A stretch of DNA of 10,551 nt from SIAJ01 sp035258765. Lineage in GTDB: Bacteria > Planctomycetota > Planctomycetia > Gemmatales > Gemmataceae. A model generated the notes under the pieces. That model searched no databases. It worked only from the letters and a program-made list of their open reading frames with translations, and was not told the DNA's origin. The stretch lies in contig DATFWZ010000359.1 of NCBI GenBank assembly GCA_035258765.1, positions 1-10,551 of the forward strand. The letters run 5' to 3'. Position 1 is the first letter of the stretch. The number at the start of each line of letters is the position of its first letter. A program made the position numbers and the translations under genes. Positions 1-5,272 of this stretch are shown here, one piece after another.

Positions 1-550
1 CGCCGCCGCCGGGGCGTCCACCGCCGCCACCCGCTCCCGCACCGCCACCGCCTGTTCCGCCGCCCGACCCGCCACCGCCCGCGGCCGCCCCGCCGCCACC
101 CGTCCCGGACCCGGAGGTCGTGGAGGAGTCAGTCGTCGCCGTGCTCGGCTGGCTCGCGGTAATCTGCCCGCGCTGCTGCGGATCGAAGATGAACTGGGTC
201 ATGCTCACCTCAATCGGCCCCCGCGTCGTGTCCCGCGACACCGTGACCGTGACCCGGTACAGGTTTGGCGCCGACGTTTCGCTGGTCACGTCGGCCTTCC
301 AGCTCCACGCCGGCTCCTCGTCGAAGCTCCCGGATGAGGCCCCGTTCACCTGCTCGACCCCGGCCGCGAACTCGTTGAGCTTCGACTGGCAAAGGCGCGT
401 GGCCCGCGACCGGAACTGGACGTCCTGCGCCTGGTCGGTCGAGGCGTTCATCAGCTCACCGATGGCCACGATCGACAAGAGAAAGATGGCGGTCGCGCCC
501 AGGACTTCCAGGAGCGACAGGCCGGGGCGGCGTGCGGGGTGGAGGCGCAC
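1..550 (-). CDS. GspI-like type II secretion pseudopilin, 3' end outside the window
   Basis: This is the third gene of a minus-strand pseudopilin operon. It is read from a GTG at 550-548, only 3 nt after the stop of the upstream pseudopilin, with GGAGG 11 nt upstream. The N-terminus has a class III prepilin signal: a short basic leader (RLHPARRPG), predicted cleavage after Gly10, Leu at +1, Glu15 at +5, then a hydrophobic helix (about residues 12-30) that anchors the protein in the inner membrane before assembly. Residues 40-130 look like a small globular pseudopilin domain. From about residue 133 the chain becomes Ser/Thr-rich and then almost pure Gly/Ala, and it is still so at the window edge (183 codons visible). 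The order G-H-I in secretion operons supports a GspI-like minor pseudopilin; GspJ/K or a generic type IV pilin-like protein is possible. The polyglycine tail is not usual for GspI. Confidence 0.75.
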   Translation of the reverse strand, partial: MRLHPARRPGLSLLEVLGATAIFLLSIVAIGELMNASTDQAQDVQFRSRATRLCQSKLNEFAAGVEQVNGASSGSFDEEPAWSWKADVTSETSAPNLYRVTVTVSRDTTRGPIEVSMTQFIFDPQQRGQITASQPSTATTDSSTTSGSGTGGGGAAAGGGGSGGGTGGGGAGAGGGGGRPGGG

Positions 551-553
551 GGC

Positions 554-1087
554 TTACTTCGCCTCCGTCTTCTTGCGGACGGTGATGGCCCCGGTCATGG
601 CCCGGACGTGGACGACGATCGGGGTGGAGTCGTCGTCCTCCTTGAGCGTGATCTCGACGTCGGCCTGGCAGCTGCCGTCCGGGTTGAACACGGCCACGAT
701 GGTCCAGCCGCCGTCTTCCGGCAGGTCCTGCGGCACGTCGAATACGATGCCGCTGGCCAGCTGATCCTCTTGCACGTGCGGCGGCGCCGCGTCCTCGTTG
801 CTGGATCCGCCGCCCGAGCCGTCCCAGAACTCCGAGGCATCCGGGGCGACGCGGAACTTCCCGGTCCCGGGCTCGACCGCGAACCGGTAGGCCCGGCCGT
901 CCTCGATCGCCCGGGCCCGGGCCTCGGTCCAGGCGCCGCGGACCTGGTCGGCTGCGGCCTTCACCCGGACGTCCCCGTACATCGCGCTCAGCGTCGGGTA
1001 GGCGATGGCCATCAGCGCCAGGATGATCGCCATCACGAGCAGCACCTCGATGAGGGTGACGCCGGGACGGCGGGCGGGCCGGGTCAT
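554..1087 (-). CDS. gspH: GspH/FimT-like minor pseudopilin
   Basis: A 177-aa protein with a class III prepilin signal: basic leader TRPARRPG, predicted cleavage after Gly9, Glu14 at +5 (VTLIE), and a hydrophobic helix to about residue 33. GspH-type pseudopilins sit near the tip of the type II secretion pseudopilus. The C-terminal part, with alternating beta-like segments and an ending around HVRAMTGAITV (residues 160-170), resembles the GspH/FimT globular domain. An acidic, Gly/Ser-rich loop (about residues 89-110) breaks the domain and may be a lineage-specific insertion. The ATG follows AAGGGG at a suitable distance, 33 nt after the stop of the GspG-like gene. The next pseudopilin starts 3 nt after this stop, so the three genes are probably cotranscribed from the promoter near 1551. 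The pseudopilin class is clear; the GspH assignment rests on the C-terminal TG motif and gene order. Confidence 0.8.
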   Translation of the reverse strand: MTRPARRPGVTLIEVLLVMAIILALMAIAYPTLSAMYGDVRVKAAADQVRGAWTEARARAIEDGRAYRFAVEPGTGKFRVAPDASEFWDGSGGGSSNEDAAPPHVQEDQLASGIVFDVPQDLPEDGGWTIVAVFNPDGSCQADVEITLKEDDDSTPIVVHVRAMTGAITVRKKTEAK

Positions 1088-1120
1088 GGTGGGCCCCTTG
1101 GGGCGCAGTTCGGCCGGGGG

Positions 1121-1513
1121 TTAGTGCTTGGAGTCGCTCCGAATCGTCTCGCCGGTGTCCGCGTTGGTGGTGAACACGTACGGATTGCCGGTCTCGTTGT
1201 AACCGATCTGGTACGGCTGGCCCCACGGGTCGATGAGCTTGGCCGGGTCATTCCCGTCCACGTATTGCAGGACTTCCTGGAGGTTCTGGGGCGGGGGTGC
1301 GTCCTGGTGCTTGATGATGTAAGTCTTCACGGCCTTTTCCAGGTTCACGGCATTGATCTTCGCCGTGTCACCCTTGTTTTCCTTCTGAATCTGCAGCACG
1401 GCGACGGTGGCCACGGAGGCCAGGACGAGGATGATGGCCACCACGACCAGCACTTCGAGCAGCGTGAAGGCGGACCGGCGGCGGGCAAGCGGGGAACGGC
1501 GGTGCAGGACCAT
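1121..1513 (-). CDS. gspG: GspG-like major pseudopilin
   Basis: A 130-aa protein with the prepilin signal RRRSAFTLLEVLVVVAII. The predicted cleavage is Ala15|Phe16, Glu20 is at +5, and a hydrophobic helix runs to about residue 40. The mid-region DPWGQPYQ (residues 95-102) is the hallmark of GspG, and the Asp/Asn/Thr-rich tail after it fits the region that binds calcium in GspG proteins. GspG subunits form the shaft of the type II secretion pseudopilus after processing by the GspO/PilD peptidase. Residue -1 is Ala rather than the usual Gly; this is tolerated in some prepilins and I recall it as common in planctomycete FTLIE proteins. The ATG at 1513 has GGAG 7 nt upstream. It is the first gene of the minus-strand operon, divergent from the kinase. 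No GspD/E/F genes are visible here. Confidence 0.87.
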   Translation of the reverse strand: MVLHRRSPLARRRSAFTLLEVLVVVAIILVLASVATVAVLQIQKENKGDTAKINAVNLEKAVKTYIIKHQDAPPPQNLQEVLQYVDGNDPAKLIDPWGQPYQIGYNETGNPYVFTTNADTGETIRSDSKH

Positions 1514-1550
1514 GACGAGTCTCCGAGCGTAGTGCCGTAATTTACCCGTT

Positions 1551-1556
1551 AGTATA
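1551..1556 (-). promoter_or_regulatory. Candidate -10 element for the pseudopilin operon
   Basis: On the minus strand this reads TATACT (5 of 6 to TATAAT), about 38 nt upstream of the GspG-like ATG, in an AT-rich pocket (1536-1587) that stands out in GC-rich surroundings. No convincing -35 hexamer is seen at the right distance, so this is only a partial promoter match. Confidence 0.4.
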
Positions 1557-1836
1557 GCCGGGCATGCATTTAAAAATTATGAGAAGATGATCGGTGTGAG
1601 GCCGTCCTGCAAGTCGTAGAGCAGTCTTGCCCGTGCGCCAAATTGGGGTGATCGGGCCATCTGGATGGCAGTGTGGTGCCCGTGATCAAGTCTTCGCGCC
1701 GGGCACGAATCTCCAATTGATTCTCAGGTGCAGTCTTCCGGGTTGCAACGGTTTTTCGGGCCGCGCTGCTGGTGAGTGGGCGCCTGTCCTATATTGGCTT
1801 GCCGGATTAAGCCGCGCGACGGCCCCGGGAGCCAGC
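1557..1836. other. Divergent intergenic region upstream of the kinase gene
   Basis: This stretch has no gene I can support. It starts with an AT-rich segment (TTTAAAAATTAT near 1569-1580) shared with the divergent pseudopilin promoter. A plus-strand reading frame is open through 1627-1836 in phase with the kinase, but it looks non-coding (Cys/Trp/Ser-rich, mixed third positions) and has no ribosome site at its TTG. A TATATT (1790-1795) could be a -10 element for the kinase, giving a leader of about 35 nt; its -35 region is poor. Confidence 0.4.
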
Positions 1837-3078
1837 ATGCCCGCGTCTGAATCGACCGTCAACATCGCGAGCGCCGACGAACACGCCGGCTCTCCCTTTG
1901 GGCATGCGCTGCCGGCCGCCCGCCAGATCCCGACGCGCCTCGGGGCGTACGAAATCCTCCGCCCGATCGGGAAGGGGGGTATGGCCCGGGTCCTGCTGGC
2001 GGAGCACACGGCGATGCGCCGACAGGTGGCGCTCAAGGTGCTCCCGGATGAGGCGGTCCTGAACTCGGCCACGCTTGAGCGCTTCTACCGCGAGGCCCGG
2101 GCGGCGGCCGCCCTCGACCACCCGAACATCGTTCGCGCATTCGACGTCCGCGAGGCCGACGGCTTTCACTTCCTGGTGATGGAGTACGTGCCCGGCGAGG
2201 ATCTCGAAGTGATTCTGCAGAAGCGCGGACCACTGCCGCCGGCCGAGGCGGTCGGTTTCGCGTTACAGGCCGCGGCCGGCCTGCGACACGCCCACAAGCA
2301 AGGACTCATCCACCGCGACATCAAGCCGGCCAACCTCTTGCTCGATCGCAACGGCGTGATCAAGATCCTCGACCTGGGCCTGGCCCGATTCCACAAGGAC
2401 GGCGACCGGCTGACCGCGGAGCTCGACGGCGGGGCCATCATGTGCACCCCCGACTACGTGGCCCCAGAGCAGCTCGACCCGGAAAAAGTGGTGGACCATC
2501 GGGTTGACATCTACTCGCTCGGCGGCACGCTGTTCGCGCTTTTGACCGGGCGAGCGCCGTTCGAGGGGACGACGCCGCAGAAGCTGGTGGCGCACCAGGC
2601 CCGCAACCCCGTCCCGGCGAACCAACTCCGCCCGGAAATCCCGCCGGAGTTGAGCGCGGTCGTGAGCCGGATGCTGGCGAAAGACCCCGCGGTCCGGTAC
2701 CAGACCGCGTCCGAGGTGATCCGAGCCCTGCGGACCTGGCAAGACCCGACGTCGCCGAACAATCCGCTCTTCGATTCGATATCGGTCCTCATGCCGGCAA
2801 CTGAAACGGGCCGGCAGGGGCGGACCATTCCCGCGCCAGACTGGAGGGAGATCACTTCGAATCCGGACACCGACCTCAACGCAATAGTGCGCGAAAACGA
2901 GACCTTCAAGCGGCGGACGAGTCGCTCGGTGTTGATATGGCAGGCGGTCCTGGGCGGAGTGATCGTGTTAATCGTGGCCGGGCTGGCGTTTGGGATGAAC
3001 TGGCTGGTCCGACGGATTGGCAAGTCCGCGGCCGACGCGGGGCCGGAGGTGCGGGTGGCGCTGGTTTACCACAAATAG
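1837..3078 (+). CDS. Membrane-anchored Hanks-type Ser/Thr protein kinase
   Basis: A 413-aa eukaryotic-like protein kinase that transfers phosphate from ATP to Ser/Thr of unknown substrates. The domain spans about residues 38-302. It contains the glycine loop GKGGMARV (45-52), catalytic Lys67 (VALK), a helix-C Glu86, the catalytic loop HRDIKPAN (159-166, Asp161), the magnesium site DLG (179-181) in place of DFG as in many bacterial kinases, APE (209-211) and DIYSLG (224-229). All key residues are present, so it should be active. A juxtamembrane linker (303-362) leads to one transmembrane helix (about 366-391) and only about 20 residues beyond it, so there is no extracytoplasmic sensor domain. 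The ATG at 1837 has GGGAG 6 nt upstream; the longer in-frame extension to 1627 was rejected. It is transcribed alone and converges on trxA. No phosphatase or regulator is adjacent. Confidence 0.93.
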   Translation: MPASESTVNIASADEHAGSPFGHALPAARQIPTRLGAYEILRPIGKGGMARVLLAEHTAMRRQVALKVLPDEAVLNSATLERFYREARAAAALDHPNIVRAFDVREADGFHFLVMEYVPGEDLEVILQKRGPLPPAEAVGFALQAAAGLRHAHKQGLIHRDIKPANLLLDRNGVIKILDLGLARFHKDGDRLTAELDGGAIMCTPDYVAPEQLDPEKVVDHRVDIYSLGGTLFALLTGRAPFEGTTPQKLVAHQARNPVPANQLRPEIPPELSAVVSRMLAKDPAVRYQTASEVIRALRTWQDPTSPNNPLFDSISVLMPATETGRQGRTIPAPDWREITSNPDTDLNAIVRENETFKRRTSRSVLIWQAVLGGVIVLIVAGLAFGMNWLVRRIGKSAADAGPEVRVALVYHK

Positions 3079-3086
3079 TCATTCCA

Positions 3087-3136
3087 ACGAACGAGGGCGG
3101 GCCGGCCGCGTGTGCGGCCGGCCCGCCCTCGTTCGT
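3087..3136. terminator. 23-bp perfect hairpin between convergent genes
   Basis: The arms 3087-3109 and 3114-3136 pair without mismatch around a GTGT loop. The stem is very GC-rich (core GGGCGGGCCGGCCGC). It begins 8 nt after the kinase stop and ends 11 nt before the trxA stop, so it can serve as a bidirectional terminator. Neither side has a clear T-run. The stem is longer than an ordinary intrinsic terminator, so it may also be a dispersed repeat. Confidence 0.7.
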
Positions 3137-3147
3137 CACTCTGACAA

Positions 3148-3483
3148 TCAACCAATCACAGTTTTCAACATCTGGGCCAGTTCGGTCTCGGCCCGGAGGC
3201 CGACGACCGACTGAACCGGTGTCGAGCTGCCCTTGAACACCAGCAGCCGAGGGATGGTGTTGATCCCGTACTGGGCGGCCAAGTCCCCTTGTTCGTCCAC
3301 GTTGACTTTGCCCACCTTCACCTTGCCGGCGAACTGGTCGGCCAGTCGGTCCACGATGGGGGACAGGGCCCGGCACGGGCCGCACCACGGGGCCCAGAAG
3401 TCCACCAGGACGGGGACGTCGCTGGTGACGACTTCCTTTTGCCAGTTCTCGGAACCGAACTCCAACACGTTGGGGCTGGCCAT
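3148..3483 (-). CDS. trxA: Thioredoxin
   Basis: A 111-aa cytoplasmic thioredoxin, which reduces protein disulphides and is itself recycled by thioredoxin reductase. The redox motif WCGPC is at residues 33-37 (Cys34 and Cys37), the buried acid Asp28 lies in VDFWAPWC, and the cis-proline loop is Ile77-Pro78. Length and motif order match classical thioredoxin 1, and there is no signal peptide. The start is the ATG at 3483, with AAGGAG 6 nt upstream. An in-frame extension further upstream is open but would cross the predicted promoter, so it is rejected. A sigma70-like promoter lies at 3538-3567 and a 12-bp palindrome sits in the leader. It is a monocistronic gene, convergent with the kinase and divergent from tRNA-Glu. 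Confidence 0.96.
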   Translation of the reverse strand: MASPNVLEFGSENWQKEVVTSDVPVLVDFWAPWCGPCRALSPIVDRLADQFAGKVKVGKVNVDEQGDLAAQYGINTIPRLLVFKGSSTPVQSVVGLRAETELAQMLKTVIG

Positions 3484-3498
3484 TAAAACTCCTTGAGT

Positions 3499-3510
3499 TT
3501 GCAGCTGCAA
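3499..3510. promoter_or_regulatory. 12-bp palindrome in the trxA leader
   Basis: TTGCAGCTGCAA is a perfect palindrome. It lies between the predicted trxA transcription start (about 3531) and the ribosome binding site (AAGGAG at about 3490-3495). It could be an operator or a short RNA fold; no binding protein can be named. Confidence 0.3.
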
Positions 3511-3537
3511 TACACAGAATCGCCGGCTCAGCCTCCC

Positions 3538-3567
3538 TTTGTACGGTGGAGGCGGCCGGCGGGTCAA
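3538..3567 (-). promoter_or_regulatory. Predicted sigma70-type promoter of trxA
   Basis: On the minus strand, TTGACC (3567-3562, 5 of 6 to TTGACA) is separated by 18 bp from TACAAA (3543-3538, 4 of 6 to TATAAT). The transcript would start near 3531 and give a leader of roughly 48 nt before the trxA ATG. Confidence 0.55.
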
Positions 3568-3632
3568 TTGCGCTTCTACCAGTTGGATGTTCGGGAGAGG
3601 AAAGGGATTCAGGCGAGCGGGCGGCGTAAGTT

Positions 3633-3696
3633 GGCGAGCCGGGAGCATGAGCGACCGGAGTAGAGGTCCTCCGGTCGCTCACGCTCCCGGCTCGCC
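3633..3696. repeat. Long inverted repeat (28-bp arms) between trxA and tRNA-Glu
   Basis: Arms 3633-3660 and 3669-3696 are complementary at 27 of 28 positions (single A/C mismatch at 3647/3682), with an 8-nt loop TAGAGGTC. The arm reads outward as GGCGAGCCGGGAGC then GAGCGACCGGAG. No gene ends here on either strand: it lies upstream of both trxA and the tRNA, ending 7 bp before the tRNA -35 box. It therefore does not look like a gene terminator. A REP/MITE-like dispersed element is the best guess. Confidence 0.75.
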
Positions 3697-3703
3697 GGGT
3701 TTC

Positions 3704-3732
3704 TTGACGGGTCGGCGCAACACCTCTAGAAA
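3704..3732 (+). promoter_or_regulatory. Predicted promoter of tRNA-Glu
   Basis: TTGACG (3704-3709, 5 of 6) is followed after exactly 17 bp by TAGAAA (3727-3732, 4 of 6). The expected start is about 3739-3740, leaving only a few nucleotides before the mature tRNA 5' end at 3743, a common arrangement for tRNA genes. Confidence 0.65.
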
Positions 3733-3742
3733 TCAAGGGGTT

Positions 3743-3815
3743 GGCCCTGTCGTCTAGAGGCCTAGGACACAGCCCTTTCAAGGCTGCGACACGGGTTCGA
3801 ATCCCGTCAGGGTCA
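3743..3815 (+). tRNA. tRNA-Glu, anticodon UUC
   Basis: A 73-nt cloverleaf can be drawn. The acceptor stem is GGCCCTG (3743-3749) with CAGGGTC (3808-3814), including one G-T pair. The D arm GTCTAGAGGCCTAGGAC is typical of bacterial tRNA-Glu. The anticodon stem CAGCC/GGCTG encloses the loop CTTTCAA with anticodon TTC at 3777-3779. The T arm is ACGGG-TTCGAAT-CCCGT. The discriminator base is A3815, and CCA is not encoded (CTC follows), so it must be added enzymatically. It reads GAA and, by wobble, GAG codons, and tRNA-Glu also feeds the C5 pathway to haem in many bacteria. No other tRNA is adjacent. Confidence 0.97.
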
Positions 3816-3820
3816 CTCAG

Positions 3821-3893
3821 CAGTTCCAAGTTTCAAGTTTCAAGTTTCAAGTTCAAAGCAAACTTGGAACCCGGAACTTGAAACTTGGAACTG
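3821..3893. repeat. Hairpin built on a TTTCAAG heptamer tandem array
   Basis: The left arm is a 7-bp tandem array (TTCCAAG, then TTTCAAG three times, then a degenerate unit, 3824-3858). The right arm (3861-3893) is its inverted copy. The outer stem pairs 3821-3839 with 3875-3893 perfectly; the fold continues inward in the same register with two mismatches and two G-T pairs to a small loop near 3854-3860. It starts 5 nt after tRNA-Glu and ends 7 nt before the ribosome site of the next gene. It may terminate or process the tRNA transcript, although there is no T-run. Confidence 0.75.
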
Positions 3894-3912
3894 TTCGTTC
3901 CGGAGGTGTTCC

Positions 3913-4635
3913 GTGAGCAACATTCCGTGGTGGGGTTACGTCGCCCTGGCCGGCCTCGCGTGGGGCACCTACGTTCCGATCATCTTTTACGGCGGGTCGC
4001 TCCTCGGCGGGACGCCCGGCGCCCGGCTTATGGCCATCCTGTGCGTCGGCGTCGCGTACTTCGTCCTGGCGGTCGTATTCCCGCTCTTGCTGTTCGCGAC
4101 CGGGACCCAAGCGTGGCCGGCCATGAACACCAACGGGCTCCTGTTCAGCGGGCTCGCGGGCGTCGCCGGGGCGGTCGGCGCGATTTGTGTCGTCTTCGCC
4201 AGCAGCTCGGCGGTCAAGACGGCCCAGGCCGAGCCGGGGTACACGGAAATGAAAGTGCGGGCCGAGTTCCTCGAGCAGCAGCTCAAGGAGGGGACAGCCG
4301 AGGACACCGGTGAGAAGAAGCAGGAGCTGGCGGCCGTGCGGGCCGAGATGGGCGGGTACGCGGGCAAGTACCGCATTCTGATCGCTCCGCTCATCTTCGG
4401 GCTGGCCCCGGTCATCAACACCCTCCTGGCCAGCGTCTGGCACCCGAAGCCGGGCGACCCGTGGCACTTCACGGTCGAGCTGCCGGGCTGGAAGCTGGTC
4501 GCGGGGATCATCCTGGTCGGGGCGGGGGCGTTCCTGGTGCTGTACTCGAAGGAGGAGGCCGAGGAGGCAAAGAAAAAGGCGATGGCCACCCCGAAACCGG
4601 CGGTCGCGGTCGCCCCGGCGCCGCCGCCGGCGTAG
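3913..4635 (+). CDS. Five-helix inner-membrane protein with charged helical insert (DMT-transporter-like half)
   Basis: A 240-aa integral membrane protein of unknown function. Hydrophobic segments lie at about residues 8-31, 38-62, 77-97, 153-172 and 193-211. Motifs such as LAWGTYVP near the N-terminus and APLIFGLAPVINTLL (158-172) recall half-size relatives of the drug/metabolite transporter (EamA/RhaT-like) superfamily that I associate with planctomycetes; this is a recollection, not a search result. Between helices 3 and 4 there is a charged, helix-prone stretch rich in Glu/Lys/Gln (about 104-148) that could form a coiled coil. The C-terminus is a charged helix (EEAEEAKKKA) followed by an Ala/Pro tail. 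The GTG start has CGGAGG 6 nt upstream. It lies just after the tRNA hairpin and is followed at 97 bp by another plus-strand gene. Confidence 0.8.
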   Translation: MSNIPWWGYVALAGLAWGTYVPIIFYGGSLLGGTPGARLMAILCVGVAYFVLAVVFPLLLFATGTQAWPAMNTNGLLFSGLAGVAGAVGAICVVFASSSAVKTAQAEPGYTEMKVRAEFLEQQLKEGTAEDTGEKKQELAAVRAEMGGYAGKYRILIAPLIFGLAPVINTLLASVWHPKPGDPWHFTVELPGWKLVAGIILVGAGAFLVLYSKEEAEEAKKKAMATPKPAVAVAPAPPPA

Positions 4636-4732
4636 ACGGGCGGCTGAATACTCACATGCCCGTCGGGTCGCGTCTCCGTGTCCGAGTCGTGCGACGTTTC
4701 TGCATCAGCAAGTAATCGAGGAGACGCCGACC

Positions 4733-5242
4733 ATGCTTGCGAACCGTGTGAACCAGATCCCGGGGGCGGTCCCGCCGTATTGGAACGGGATCCCGACCAC
4801 TTGTCACTTCGCGACCCTGTTTTGGCTCTACTGGGACGAATTCAACCGACAGCCCACGCAAGCCGTCTTCCAGGGCCCGCTGCTCAACCCGGTGGCCGTC
4901 GTCCAGTCGATGCTCCCGCACGGGAGGCGGCTGTCCCGTCCCCTGTTCGGGTCACTGACGCTCACCCCGGGCATGGTCGTGGTGTTCGACGACGGCGGAA
5001 TTCCACGCCACTCCTGTACCGCTAGGACCGCAAACACGCTCGGGGGTTACAACCAGGTCGGCTGGTTCGCCGGCCCCGGCGTCAATCACGGGTATTCGGC
5101 CCACCCGACGACCGAACTCCGTTGGCGAGGCTTGCTGCAGCCGCACGACGTGCAGGGGAGCTCCGCGAACTTCCAGTGGTGTGAGTTAGTGGCCATTCCC
5201 GAGGGGGTGGCGAAGGCAATCGTCCGATCGCTCGTTCAATGA
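4733..5242 (+). CDS. Hypothetical protein, 169 aa, possible Cys-His hydrolase-like fold
   Basis: I do not recognise a family. The protein is soluble-looking, with no signal peptide or membrane segment. It has an N-terminal Cys24 in a helix-like context (TTCHFATLFWLYW), a hydrophobic strand (MVVVFDD, 81-87) and then RHSCTARTANTLGGYNQVGWF (92-112) with His93 and Asn107. A Cys early in the chain at a helix start, followed by a strand with His and a later polar residue, is the order seen in papain-like/NlpC-type cysteine hydrolases and amidases. This is only a pattern resemblance. Further Trp, His and Cys residues (Trp131, His138, Cys150) are scattered to the end. The ATG follows GAGGAG by about 9 nt. 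It stands 97 bp after the membrane protein, possibly in the same transcript, and converges with the glycosylase gene 19 bp downstream. Confidence 0.75.
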   Translation: MLANRVNQIPGAVPPYWNGIPTTCHFATLFWLYWDEFNRQPTQAVFQGPLLNPVAVVQSMLPHGRRLSRPLFGSLTLTPGMVVVFDDGGIPRHSCTARTANTLGGYNQVGWFAGPGVNHGYSAHPTTELRWRGLLQPHDVQGSSANFQWCELVAIPEGVAKAIVRSLVQ

Positions 5243-5243
5243 C

Positions 5244-5272
5244 GACCGGGGCTGGGTCAATTCAACCCGGTC
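5244..5272. terminator. Small inverted repeat between convergent genes
   Basis: GACCGGG (5244-5250) pairs with CCCGGTC (5266-5272) around a 15-nt loop that holds further partial complementarity (GGGT/ACCC). It begins 2 nt after the stop of the 169-aa gene and overlaps the last codons of the convergent glycosylase gene. It is a weak candidate for a shared terminator. Confidence 0.3.

Noticed and set aside
539..1540. Long plus-strand frame opposite the pseudopilin genes
   Set aside because: It is antisense to three genes with clear prepilin signals, and its sequence is low-complexity His/Gly/Arg/Val-rich.
1627..1836. In-frame 70-codon N-terminal extension of the kinase starting at a TTG
   Set aside because: No ribosome site at the TTG, composition and third positions look non-coding, and the ATG at 1837 has GGGAG at ideal spacing before a typical kinase N-terminus.
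3484..3648. Upstream in-frame extension of thioredoxin
   Set aside because: It crosses the predicted trxA promoter and palindrome; thioredoxins of this type start at the ATG at 3483, which has AAGGAG.
2906..3829. A 307-codon minus-strand frame running across the kinase end, hairpin, trxA and tRNA
   Set aside because: It is antisense to the kinase, in another frame of trxA and through a tRNA, with no homology I recognise. It is a by-product of high GC.
3824..3858. TTTCAAG units as a CRISPR-like array
   Set aside because: The repeats are 7 bp with no spacers, and no cas genes are visible.
4635..4664. GACGGGC/GCCCGTC inverted repeat after the membrane protein as a terminator
   Set aside because: Only a 7-bp stem with a 16-nt loop and no T-run; easily expected by chance at this GC content.
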